Shown here one piece after another: positions 1-6,187 of a stretch of DNA of 25,525 nucleotides; the first letter of the stretch is position 1; each line of letters begins with the position of its first letter. The DNA is from a virus, in the IMG/VR virus record IMGVR_UViG_3300042914_001627, positions 1 through 25,525 of that record; one strand, 5' to 3'. Both the position numbers and the translations under genes were made by a program. A model generated the notes under the pieces. It worked only from the letters and a program-made list of their open reading frames with translations, searched no databases and was not told the origin of the DNA.

Positions 1-8
1 GGAAAGCA

Positions 9-332
9 ATGTTCACAACCGATATTGCACGTTGGAAAAATAACCAACGCGAAGCGGTGATGATACTCGCGCCTAATTTCATTGCGAAGTTTTATGAACT
101 GGAAGCGGTGAACGATGACTGCTGGACCGATGAACAATGGAAACAATGGAAGTTCGCAGCGCGATTTCAAGTCATCGAAGATTTGCATCTGACAAAAACG
201 CGATTGGAGCGCATGAACAAAGATGAAAAACTTTCCTTTAATCAATCAGTTCAAAAAGAGTTGATGCGTAAGTTATATGCGGACATCATGGATAGCACGA
301 TTTTACAGCAACGAATTATTGATAAGTTATGA
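9..332 (+). CDS. Unknown phage protein, possibly 5' truncated by the window edge
   Basis: I do not recognise this 107-residue protein. It is hydrophilic, charged and probably all-helical, rich in Trp, Lys and Glu, with no membrane segment and no obvious motif. The reading frame is open to the left edge, so the ATG at 9 may be internal. A purine-rich GGAAAG lies just before it and makes it a plausible true start. Its stop overlaps the next ATG as ATGA, and the following two genes are coupled in the same way, so it is the first visible member of a tight cluster leading to the terminase. That position would suit a packaging accessory protein, but this is inference from place only. Confidence 0.7.
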   Translation: MFTTDIARWKNNQREAVMILAPNFIAKFYELEAVNDDCWTDEQWKQWKFAARFQVIEDLHLTKTRLERMNKDEKLSFNQSVQKELMRKLYADIMDSTILQQRIIDKL

Positions 333-499
333 CAGCGTGTGGATGTGAAGTAAAGAAAAAAGATGCGTTCAAATGCACTGGATGCAACCAAACTTTTTGC
401 GGAAAACATATCTACTATTATATAGATGAAGCCAACATTGCCATCACTCGAAATTCAAGACCTTATTGTGAACCTTGTTATAAAATCAAATACAAATGA
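329..499 (+). CDS. Small zinc-ribbon-like protein (56 aa)
   Basis: This short gene starts inside the stop of its upstream neighbour (ATGA) and itself ends in an ATGA overlap with the next gene, which supports it as a real member of the cluster. The product holds Cys4, Cys6, Cys16, Cys19, Cys24, His27, Cys47 and Cys50. The CxxC, CxxxxCxxH and C-terminal CEPC spacings suggest one or two zinc sites, as in small treble-clef or B-box-like fingers. I cannot assign a family. A nucleic-acid or protein-binding role is the usual expectation for such folds. Lying just before the terminase, it could help packaging, but nothing in the sequence proves this. Confidence 0.7.
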   Translation: MTACGCEVKKKDAFKCTGCNQTFCGKHIYYYIDEANIAITRNSRPYCEPCYKIKYK

Positions 500-642
500 A
501 AACATATAACGTACGCTTTGAATTGTATGGTAAAAAATATCACATCAAAAAACAATGTGATAATGAAAACCTACTGAAGCAATTGATACGAATGGATATA
601 ATCTTTACTCAAATAAATGAAATACCATCAGAAACAAATTGA
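496..642 (+). CDS. Small hypothetical protein (48 aa)
   Basis: Unrecognised basic protein beginning MKTYNVRFELYGKKYHIKK, which looks like a short beta-hairpin followed by a helix. It starts in an ATGA overlap with the zinc-ribbon gene. Its 3' end overlaps the terminase N-terminal remnant (start 617) by 26 bases. Translational coupling on both sides is the main evidence that it is real. No function can be given. Confidence 0.6.
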   Translation: MKTYNVRFELYGKKYHIKKQCDNENLLKQLIRMDIIFTQINEIPSETN

Positions 643-742
643 TGCTCTCAATCTACTAGCCATTGATAATGATTGCAGGCAGTTGTTATATGGTGGAAGT
701 TGTTTATATCTTTTATCCATTGGATGCTCAACCAAAGTGTAA
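617..742 (+). pseudogene. Remnant of a resident terL: N-terminus cut at the Walker A motif
   Basis: A 41-codon frame starting MKYHQKQIDAL. Residues 6-27 (KQIDAL...LLYGG) match residues 10-31 of the intact TerL downstream (KQIQAL...ILYGG) at 14 of 22 positions. By hand alignment the DNA is only about 64% identical (44 of 69 bases). The similarity stops after YGGS, exactly where Walker A should continue; 13 unrelated codons and a stop follow. The frame overlaps the upstream gene by 26 bases, as a functional terL start would in this cluster. The HNH gene begins at the next base after the stop. I read it as the 5' end of an older terL displaced by an HNH plus terL unit. A translated leader or immunity-like peptide is a less likely alternative. 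Confidence 0.75.
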
Positions 743-1336
743 ATGATGTATTTTAGTTCTATGAATTACACATTAAATCAATTGAGTATTGCATTGGATG
801 CTATGCCTAACGAGGAATGGAGATACGTTCCCAACACAAACAACCGTTATTTAGTTAGCAATATGGGTAGACTATTGACAACTGGTTATAGAGGATCAAC
901 TAAATGCTCCATTATGAAACCTGCAAAAGATGCTAATGGATATTACCGCACTATGTTATTGATAAATGGTAAATTTAAAACTATTAAAGTGCATCGTATT
1001 GTTGCTCAAACGTGGATTGAGAACCCATTAAATAAATTACAAGTTAATCATATTGATTTTGTGCGTGACAATAATCAGATAACTAATTTGGAATGGGCTA
1101 CACCAAAAGAAAATGCAATGCATTCTTATTTGAGTGGAAGAATTAAAAAACCAATATGCACAAATTTTGTAAAAGGTTCAAAGGTTGGAACTGCTAAACT
1201 GAATGAAGAACAAGTCATTGAAATTCGTTCAAAATTTAAACCTAGAATTTATACAAGAGAAATGTTAGCGAAGGAATATGGAGTAAGTCCTCATACTATA
1301 AAAGATGTAATTTTAAGGAGATGGCAACACATATAA
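743..1336 (+). CDS. NUMOD4/HNH homing endonuclease
   Basis: The 197-residue product has the order typical of free-standing phage homing endonucleases. A NUMOD4-like segment (about residues 24-48, EEWRYVPNTNNRYLVSNMG) is followed by an HNH_3-type nuclease core (about 80-124) with VHRIVA, NHIDFVRDNN and NLEWATPKEN; His84, His103 and nearby Asn residues are the likely catalytic and metal residues. A C-terminal helix-turn-helix (about 148-193, with YGVSPHTIKDVI) should bind DNA. Internal starts at 746 and 761 are possible. The 3' end overlaps the start of terL by 16 bases, so HNH and terL behave as one unit. Directly upstream is the terminase remnant broken at Walker A, which suggests that the enzyme targets terL at these conserved codons. 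Confidence 0.9.
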   Translation: MMYFSSMNYTLNQLSIALDAMPNEEWRYVPNTNNRYLVSNMGRLLTTGYRGSTKCSIMKPAKDANGYYRTMLLINGKFKTIKVHRIVAQTWIENPLNKLQVNHIDFVRDNNQITNLEWATPKENAMHSYLSGRIKKPICTNFVKGSKVGTAKLNEEQVIEIRSKFKPRIYTREMLAKEYGVSPHTIKDVILRRWQHI

Positions 1337-2622
1337 AATATAATCCAAAACAAATTCAAGCGTTAGATTATTTATCAATAGAAAATGATGCTAAACAAAT
1401 TTTATATGGCGGAGCTGCATCAGGTGGAAAGTCATTTCTCGGTTGTGATTGGCAAATTAAACGGAGGTTGAAATATCCAGGCACACGCGGATTAATCGGA
1501 AGATCAGAACTTAAAAAACTGCGCCTTTCAACAATGGCAACGTTCTTCGAATTATGTGCGATGTATGGATTAAACCCCGATAAACATTGGACATATAATG
1601 GACAAGACCACGTGATTAAGTTCTTCAATGGCAGCCAAATTATCTTAATGGATTTAGCCGATTTACCGAGTGATCCCGAATTTCAACGATTTGGTAGTAT
1701 TGAATTAACGGATGCGTTTGTTGATGAAGCAGGGGAAGTAAGTCAAAAATGTATTGACATCCTTTCATCGCGTTTGCGTTATAAGTTAATCAATGACAAA
1801 CCGAAATTACTAATGACCTGTAATCCGCATAAAGGTTGGTTATACAATGAATTCTTCGATGCGCAAAGGAATGGCACAATAAGGAAAGATAGGCGGTTTA
1901 TACAGGCATTACCAACGGATAACCCCCACGTTTCAGAAGTGTATTTAGAATCATTGCAAATGCTTCCAATCATTGACCGCAAACGATTACTCGAAGGCGA
2001 TTGGGATTACGATGAGACAAAAGATAGATTGTACAATTACGATGACTTACTGCGATGCTTCCGCGCTCCACAAATCAACGCTAACAATGATGCGTTCATT
2101 ACTGCCGACATTGCGCGAATGGGAGACGATAGGACGGTTATCGTGTTGTGGAATGGATTACACGCGTCAAAGTTTATCGTGTTAAAACAAAAGCCAATTA
2201 ATGAAGTGGTGGACACAATCAACCAACTCGCACAATCGAATAACGTGAGATTGTCTAACGTATTATGCGATGAAGATGGGATTGGTGGCGGTGCTGTTGA
2301 CTTCCTCAAATGCAAGGGATTTTTGAATGGATCAAAAGCGGTGCGAGATAATTATATGAATCTCAAAGCGGATTGTTATTTTAAACTTGGTGAACTCATT
2401 ACCACCAATGCAATCACATTTGAAACCACGCACAAAGATACCATTGTTAAGGAACTGGAGATGATTAGACGTGAGAAAATAGATAGTGATGGAAAGCTGC
2501 GCGTAACTAACAAAGAAACGCTTCAAAAGAAGTACGGCATTAGTCCCGATTTCGCTGATGCGATAATGATGCGGTGCTTCTATGAACTCAAAAAGAATTA
2601 TGGCAAATATGCATTTGGTTAA
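1321..2622 (+). CDS. terL: Terminase large subunit (ATPase-nuclease)
   Basis: Full-length TerL (433 aa), the packaging motor and headful or cos nuclease acting at the portal. The ATPase half has Walker A GGAASGGKS (30-38), Walker B FVDEAGE (133-139) and a coupling motif MTCNP (165-169). The RNase H-like nuclease half has TADIARMGDDRT (Asp263, Asp269/270), LCDEDGIGGG (Asp317/319) and PDFADA (Asp410/413). AAGGAG lies directly against the ATG, too close for a standard ribosome site, so translation may depend on coupling to the overlapping HNH gene. The first 31 residues duplicate the remnant at 617-742. It lies on the + strand, facing the rest of the structural genes. Confidence 0.95.
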   Translation: MATHIKYNPKQIQALDYLSIENDAKQILYGGAASGGKSFLGCDWQIKRRLKYPGTRGLIGRSELKKLRLSTMATFFELCAMYGLNPDKHWTYNGQDHVIKFFNGSQIILMDLADLPSDPEFQRFGSIELTDAFVDEAGEVSQKCIDILSSRLRYKLINDKPKLLMTCNPHKGWLYNEFFDAQRNGTIRKDRRFIQALPTDNPHVSEVYLESLQMLPIIDRKRLLEGDWDYDETKDRLYNYDDLLRCFRAPQINANNDAFITADIARMGDDRTVIVLWNGLHASKFIVLKQKPINEVVDTINQLAQSNNVRLSNVLCDEDGIGGGAVDFLKCKGFLNGSKAVRDNYMNLKADCYFKLGELITTNAITFETTHKDTIVKELEMIRREKIDSDGKLRVTNKETLQKKYGISPDFADAIMMRCFYELKKNYGKYAFG

Positions 2623-2632
2623 ATTATTTTAA

Positions 2633-2640
2633 TATATTTG
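2633..2640 (+). promoter_or_regulatory. Bacteroidetes-type -7 box (TATATTTG)
   Basis: Matches the TAnnTTTG consensus and lies 19 bases before the ATG at 2660, with an A-rich leader between. A TTG at 2615-2617 is a possible -33 element, but the 15-base spacing is shorter than usual. It would drive the four small genes after terL. Confidence 0.5.
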
Positions 2641-2659
2641 AAATCTAAAACAAAACAAA

Positions 2660-2890
2660 ATGGAAAACAAAAAACAAAGTAGTGTTGAGTGGTTAATTGA
2701 TGAACTATGGAATACACCCAAAGACAAATTTGAATGGCACTCAATCTTGAGAAAAGCCAAAGCAATGCACAAGGAGGAGATTAAGGATGCTTGGAATGAT
2801 GGACATACTGAAGGAATGGAGGGTGGATATTCTGGTACTTATGAAGAATACTACAAAGAAACATTTGGAGGACAAGACAATGAGAACTGA
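2660..2890 (+). CDS. Conserved small phage protein of unknown function (76 aa)
   Basis: Acidic, helical protein beginning MENKKQSSVEWLIDELWN, with a central stretch AKAMHKEEIKDAWNDG. I have a sense of this pattern (SSVEWL near the start, a mid KA-M--EEI-DA-N-G block) recurring in small phage proteins, but no function is known to me. The start at 2660 follows a promoter-like box and an A-rich leader. Its 3' end contains GGAGG (2867-2871), which sits 8 bases before the next ATG, and the two genes overlap by 11 bases. Confidence 0.8.
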   Translation: MENKKQSSVEWLIDELWNTPKDKFEWHSILRKAKAMHKEEIKDAWNDGHTEGMEGGYSGTYEEYYKETFGGQDNEN

Positions 2891-3170
2891 AATTATTGAA
2901 TGGGCGAATGAACGCGGATTATTGACTGCGGATAATGCCAATAAACAAATGCTTAAATTAGTTGAAGAAGTTGGTGAGTTATCCAGTGCGATTTTAAAAA
3001 ACAAATCATTAGAAATCGCAGATGCAATTGGTGATATTCAAGTAGTGCTAATCATATTATCAGAGCAGTTAGGTTATGATTATGATTCTTGTTTAGAGGA
3101 TGCCTACAATACAATTAAGAATAGAAAAGGAAAAACAATTAACGGAATTTTTATCAAAGATGAAAACTGA
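2880..3170 (+). CDS. MazG-like nucleotide pyrophosphohydrolase
   Basis: A 96-residue single-domain MazG-like protein. The MazG metal-binding pattern is visible: VEEVGEL (Glu29, Glu30, Glu33) on the first helix and IADAIGD (Asp48, Asp52) on the next. MazG-type enzymes hydrolyse NTPs or dNTPs to the monophosphate plus pyrophosphate, cleaning nucleotide pools; in phages they may also affect (p)ppGpp signalling. I chose ATG 2880 over an upstream in-frame ATG (2787) because GGAGG lies 8 bases before it and the longer frame would run through the preceding gene. It overlaps the next gene by 11 bases. Confidence 0.88.
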   Translation: MRTEIIEWANERGLLTADNANKQMLKLVEEVGELSSAILKNKSLEIADAIGDIQVVLIILSEQLGYDYDSCLEDAYNTIKNRKGKTINGIFIKDEN

Positions 3171-3507
3171 AATAACAAAAGACGAATTAGAAAAAGTAAA
3201 GGTGTTAAACCTATTGATGTGGTTACAAGCGTCCATCTACGCAGGTGATGAATGCGAACCAATCAAATGGTTTTACAATCACCAAACAAAGATGTTACTC
3301 AAACGACTTAACGACTCAATCCAACGTGAACACGGCAAGACAATCACCGCGTTATGGAATACCGATGGTGCAATACTCCCCGATATAACTCGCCAAATTG
3401 ATGACTTCACGTTTGAAATGGCAAGTTATGGCTACTGGATGTTACCGGAACTAACTGAGTACATCCGCAAACAAAAAGAAACACAACCAAAAATTGAAGT
3501 AATATGA
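3160..3507 (+). CDS. Hypothetical protein (115 aa)
   Basis: Unrecognised, mostly helical protein starting MKTEITKDELEKVKVLN, with no membrane segment or catalytic motif that I can name. The ATG at 3160 is preferred over an in-frame ATG at 3100 because it keeps the overlap with the mazG-like gene to 11 bases. It ends in an ATGA overlap with the next gene. Its place between two nucleotide-hydrolase-like genes hints at nucleotide metabolism, but this is weak inference. Confidence 0.75.
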   Translation: MKTEITKDELEKVKVLNLLMWLQASIYAGDECEPIKWFYNHQTKMLLKRLNDSIQREHGKTITALWNTDGAILPDITRQIDDFTFEMASYGYWMLPELTEYIRKQKETQPKIEVI

Positions 3508-3716
3508 ATATCACACACGATTTTGATAACTGCCAAAGCGAGACATACAAAGAAGTAATTACTGATCTAATCTCACGCGAGAAAATGGGACGAATGAAGT
3601 ACGGAGTAACGGTGGACAAAGCTAATTTGAGTGAACAGGAATGGTTACACCACGCTTACGAAGAAGCATTGGATTTTGCTATCTATTTAAAACGTATAAT
3701 GAAGTTAAAAAAATGA
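3504..3716 (+). CDS. Small protein with a phage nucleotide-hydrolase-like KYG/W--HA pattern (70 aa)
   Basis: The sequence has ISREKMGRMKYGVTVDK followed by LSEQEWLHHAYEEALDFAIYL. The pattern R..-KYG...-L-E-EWL-HA-EE--D---YL resembles small phage proteins related to MazG-like or dATP/dGTP-diphosphohydrolase N-terminal domains, where the acidic and His residues lie on an all-alpha bundle. Domain naming is from memory and not certain. It is coupled to its upstream gene by ATGA and is the last gene of the + strand block. Its last 38 bases overlap, tail to tail, the 3' end of the gene at 3679-4056 on the other strand. Confidence 0.8.
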   Translation: MNITHDFDNCQSETYKEVITDLISREKMGRMKYGVTVDKANLSEQEWLHHAYEEALDFAIYLKRIMKLKK

Positions 3717-4056
3717 CATTAACACCAACCGAATAAAGAGTGGCCTTGCGCCACTTTTTTTTTCTCTTTATTTCCTCACTTAATCTCTCGTTTAATTCCT
3801 TATTTAACCCCTCGATTTGCACGATATAAACGGCATTACGCTCGTTAATCTCGTTTAGTGAATGATTCATCCTACTTAATTTTTTATTGTCGCTAATCAA
3901 ATAATCGAGTTTAGCAACTGCCAATACAACCAACCGCTTTTCTTTACTTATCGAATCCAGTGCGCTCGTAATCGCGTAGCTTTTCAATTGCTTTTGTGTA
4001 TGCGCTATCAATGGCAATAGAATCATAAAGGTAAATAGTATCAATTTGCTTTTCAT
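3679..4056 (-). CDS. Spanin-like protein: signal sequence, coiled coil, C-terminal membrane helix
   Basis: The 125-residue product starts with a signal-like segment (KLILFTFMILLPLIAHTQ, residues 4-21). A long charged helical region of coiled-coil character follows, with many Asn, Glu, Lys and Leu, and the protein ends in a hydrophobic helix (about 106-122) after a basic KRKKKWRK. The order (exported N-terminus, periplasmic coil, C-terminal helix) is that of a unispanin, but there is no lipobox Cys. The basic patch before the last helix is also unexpected for that topology. It begins 113 bases inside the preceding gene in another frame, as Rz1 does with Rz. It carries the opposing terminator within its last codons. 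The lysis role is inferred from architecture and place. Confidence 0.72.
   Translation of the reverse strand: MKSKLILFTFMILLPLIAHTQKQLKSYAITSALDSISKEKRLVVLAVAKLDYLISDNKKLSRMNHSLNEINERNAVYIVQIEGLNKELNERLSEEIKRKKKWRKATLYSVGVNVIFLTSLYVLNR
3739..3763 (+). terminator. Intrinsic terminator of the + strand block
   Basis: AGTGGC (3739-3744) and GCCACT (3750-3755) form a 6-bp stem with a 5-base loop, followed by a run of nine T (3755-3763). An outer AATAAAGAG/CTCTTTATT arm surrounds it. It lies 22 bases after the last + strand gene and inside the coding region of the opposing gene 3679-4056. Confidence 0.85.
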
Positions 4057-4237
4057 AAATCTCTTTTATTTTGATGCGTTCTTTTTCTATCGTGTCAATT
4101 CGTGCTTTCAATACGATAACCGTATCTGAGGTGGTTACAATTTGTAACCGATTGGAATTGGATGAATTTTTCCCAATAATGAATGCAATAATTAACCCAA
4201 CTGCAAATGCAATCCATTTAATATAACTGTCCTTCAT
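3944..4237 (-). CDS. Rz-like inner-membrane spanin candidate (97 aa)
   Basis: One N-terminal membrane helix (about residues 7-22, KWIAFAVGLIIAFIIG) is followed by a soluble, heptad-rich region with repeated IDTI, KERIKIKEIYEK and YTKAIEKL. This is the usual shape of an i-spanin: anchored in the inner membrane with a periplasmic coiled coil. It overlaps the phosphoesterase gene by 20 bases and its own 3' part overlaps the next gene by 113 bases out of frame. With holin and endolysin upstream, this placement supports a role in outer-membrane disruption. Sequence similarity alone would not identify it. Confidence 0.7.
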   Translation of the reverse strand: MKDSYIKWIAFAVGLIIAFIIGKNSSNSNRLQIVTTSDTVIVLKARIDTIEKERIKIKEIYEKQIDTIYLYDSIAIDSAYTKAIEKLRDYERTGFDK

Positions 4238-5210
4238 TGATTCGGTAATTTTTAACGTGAAATGCTTTATTTAATCCGCGCGTAACTATCGCGAATCCGT
4301 GATTGTATTTTGAGTAAGGATTGTAATCAGGTGAAAGTTCAGATAAACACCCCACCCCCCAACACGTTATCACCTTTCCATTAACATCGCGCTCGGTGTG
4401 TTCTGCTGTTTGGTGATGGTGGCCGCACATCGCATTCGCTTTCGTCTTGAGAAACAACCCACGCGCCACGTTAACGCTCGGTAAAAATTGCTTTCCAAAT
4501 TCGTGGCCGTGAAATATCGATAGGCCGCCAATGTTTAATTTGCTTTTTCCATCCAACCATTTGATGTTATGCTTATCGCAGTGAGTGAGCGTTGGAAAAT
4601 CGAATGCATCAATGTCGAATAATTCCGGTGCTTTCACCCTCATATATCTCCAATATCTTTCTTCGTGGTTGCCTTCTTTGTAAACGATTTCAGCGTTTGG
4701 AAATTGCCCTCTCAACTCGTGTAAAAATGTACGCATTGCATAGAGTTCATCCTTAAATTTTCTCTTCTTTGGATCTTTGACAAAATCACTAATCATATGA
4801 CAATCGAGAGCGTCTCCATTCAATACAACCGTATCAACTCCCTCATCGATTCCTGTTTGGATTGCTACGGATAGCGCGTCAATGTCGTGATATGGTATGT
4901 GAATATCCGATAAGATTAAAACTTTTTGCCCTTTAATATCAAAATGCTTTCGACCTTTCGCGTATGATTTCGGCAGGTTGAATGGGTTGCGTGGACGATG
5001 TTCAGTAATGACCAGTGTTTTGTCTTTTGGAGTTCTACCATCTTTGCCCTCGATTCTACGCAGTGCATCACGAGCATCTTCAACCCCTAAAAAAGTTTCA
5101 AAATGTTCTTTGCTTAATTTCTTTGCGAGAGTTAGCGTTGGTGTGTTTGGAAATCGTGCGCGAAGTTCACGCGCTAATTTTGTTTTGTCTGATTCCTTTC
5201 GTCCTTTCAT
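4218..5210 (-). CDS. Calcineurin-like metallophosphoesterase
   Basis: The 330-residue protein has all the blocks of the two-metal phosphoesterase fold: LSDIHIP (Asp102, His104), LNGDALD (Gly132, Asp133), EGNHEER (Asn181, His182, Glu183), FHGHEF (His234, His236) and CGHHHQ (His264, His266). The first 60 residues form a separate small helical domain with TLTLAKKLSKE, possibly DNA binding. Substrate is unknown; relatives act on phosphodiesters of nucleic acids or nucleotides. It starts 3 bases after the endolysin stop and overlaps the spanin candidate, so it sits within the lysis block. That place is odd for an enzyme of DNA metabolism. Confidence 0.9.
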   Translation of the reverse strand: MKGRKESDKTKLARELRARFPNTPTLTLAKKLSKEHFETFLGVEDARDALRRIEGKDGRTPKDKTLVITEHRPRNPFNLPKSYAKGRKHFDIKGQKVLILSDIHIPYHDIDALSVAIQTGIDEGVDTVVLNGDALDCHMISDFVKDPKKRKFKDELYAMRTFLHELRGQFPNAEIVYKEGNHEERYWRYMRVKAPELFDIDAFDFPTLTHCDKHNIKWLDGKSKLNIGGLSIFHGHEFGKQFLPSVNVARGLFLKTKANAMCGHHHQTAEHTERDVNGKVITCWGVGCLSELSPDYNPYSKYNHGFAIVTRGLNKAFHVKNYRINEGQLY

Positions 5211-5212
5211 AG

Positions 5213-5674
5213 TTAGTAAGGTTTGTAAATAGTTTTTCCACCGCTCTTTGTAGCTCGTAGTATTTGTTTTCTATTTACTCCCTTGTTGTAACTAACGTGA
5301 ACCCAATCAGGCGCATTCTCTGTTCCAAACTCCCAAATGAGTTGGTCAAATATACAATTATTTTTTATATAAAGGAATATGTCTTTATTGCATACTCCAC
5401 CCAATAAATCGCCATCGATATCGAGTGCCTTGCCTTCCAAGTGTTGCGATGATTTACTACCGCCAATTCGCTTGTTTAATTCTGCACTTCTAAAACCGCT
5501 TGTAATTCCGATTGGTTTACCAAAGTGTTCGCGAACTTTATCAAATACTTCCGTACAAACTAATTTTAGATTGGCAATTTGTTCAGCGTTTGGGATGTTT
5601 TGAATTTGCAACACGCTCGCCATATTGCTTTTAATCACTTCTTGCAGTGTGGTGTATTTACTTAGTTTGCTCAT
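5213..5674 (-). CDS. Endolysin, M15-family peptidase
   Basis: The 153-residue protein matches the short Peptidase_M15 (DD/LD-carboxypeptidase-like) family. ITSGFRSAELNKRIGGSKSSQHLEG leads into the zinc ligands His78 and Asp85 (SSQH...ALD), and the C-terminal EFGTENAPDWVHVSY supplies Glu115 and His126. It should cut peptide cross-links of the cell wall. There is no signal peptide, so release would depend on the holin just upstream, whose gene it overlaps by 17 bases. A GGAG lies about 10 bases before its ATG. Length is normal for a single-domain phage M15 endolysin with no separate wall-binding domain. Confidence 0.92.
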   Translation of the reverse strand: MSKLSKYTTLQEVIKSNMASVLQIQNIPNAEQIANLKLVCTEVFDKVREHFGKPIGITSGFRSAELNKRIGGSKSSQHLEGKALDIDGDLLGGVCNKDIFLYIKNNCIFDQLIWEFGTENAPDWVHVSYNKGVNRKQILRATKSGGKTIYKPY

Positions 5675-6086
5675 CCTTCATTATCTCCTTTAAGTCCTCA
5701 TTTTTCCTTCCGACTAATGTCTTAATCTTACCCCACAAATCTTTTCCTGTAACCGATTCAATGGATTCAACAATCGATTTAAATTCGATTACCGCGATAA
5801 CCGTTGCAATCAATTTCGTTATCGGTATTAACTGATCGATTATATACGTTTCAATTAAGAATCCACTCACAATCGCAAGTTGATACAACAGCATTTTTGT
5901 AACGCTGTCGCTCATTCTTCTTGAACGGATTTTAATGCCCAGCTTTATCGCTTTCCAAATACCAACAACCATATCCGCACCAACTAAAAAACCAATGGTA
6001 ATCATTAGTTCTTTGATTGGCAGGAAGATTGTAACCAACGCGAGTAACCAATATTTAGTTTTTAAAAACAATAACTCCTTCATCAT
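5658..6086 (-). CDS. Holin (class with several membrane helices)
   Basis: The 142-residue product has about four hydrophobic segments (roughly 10-28, 30-48, 66-84 and 88-104) separated by short charged loops, and ends in a charged cytoplasmic-looking tail (DLWGKIKTLVGRKNEDLKE...). A central GADMVVGIWKAIKLGIKIRSRRMSDS resembles the D--G--KA-K-G---SS--- signature of the phage holin 4 type. It lies directly before and overlaps the M15 endolysin, the classical lysis pair. Family assignment is by pattern and place; the alternative is another small membrane protein of the lysis block. Confidence 0.8.
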   Translation of the reverse strand: MMKELLFLKTKYWLLALVTIFLPIKELMITIGFLVGADMVVGIWKAIKLGIKIRSRRMSDSVTKMLLYQLAIVSGFLIETYIIDQLIPITKLIATVIAVIEFKSIVESIESVTGKDLWGKIKTLVGRKNEDLKEIMKDEQTK

Positions 6087-6187
6087 TTCTTTGTCTCGTA
6101 TTGTTTCTTTAAATATTGTTTCAGCAATTTTTCATATTGCTTTTTGCGGTTTAGTACGATGGTGGTAGAAAATCTTTTATTGTCCAT
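6083..6187 (-). CDS. Possible small basic protein (34 aa)
   Basis: A short frame starting MDNKRFSTTIVLNRKKQ, very rich in Lys, Tyr and Gln. It overlaps the end of the connector gene by 37 bases and its stop overlaps the holin start (ATGA). The gap between those genes would otherwise be about 64 bases in a genome with almost no gaps. Spacing and coupling are the only support. Confidence 0.42.
   Translation of the reverse strand: MDNKRFSTTIVLNRKKQYEKLLKQYLKKQYETKK

Noticed and set aside
700-1416. A group I intron in terL carrying the HNH gene, splicing YGG to AASGGKS
   Set aside because: The HNH frame starts about 40 bases after the supposed 5' splice site and terL coding begins inside its 3' end, leaving no room for a catalytic intron core; the terL sequence before Walker A is duplicated, which splicing would not need.
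4978-5232. Long + strand frames opposite the phosphoesterase, tape measure and scaffold genes
   Set aside because: They lie antisense to well supported genes, lack coherent motifs and ribosome contexts, and are shadows of the real frames.
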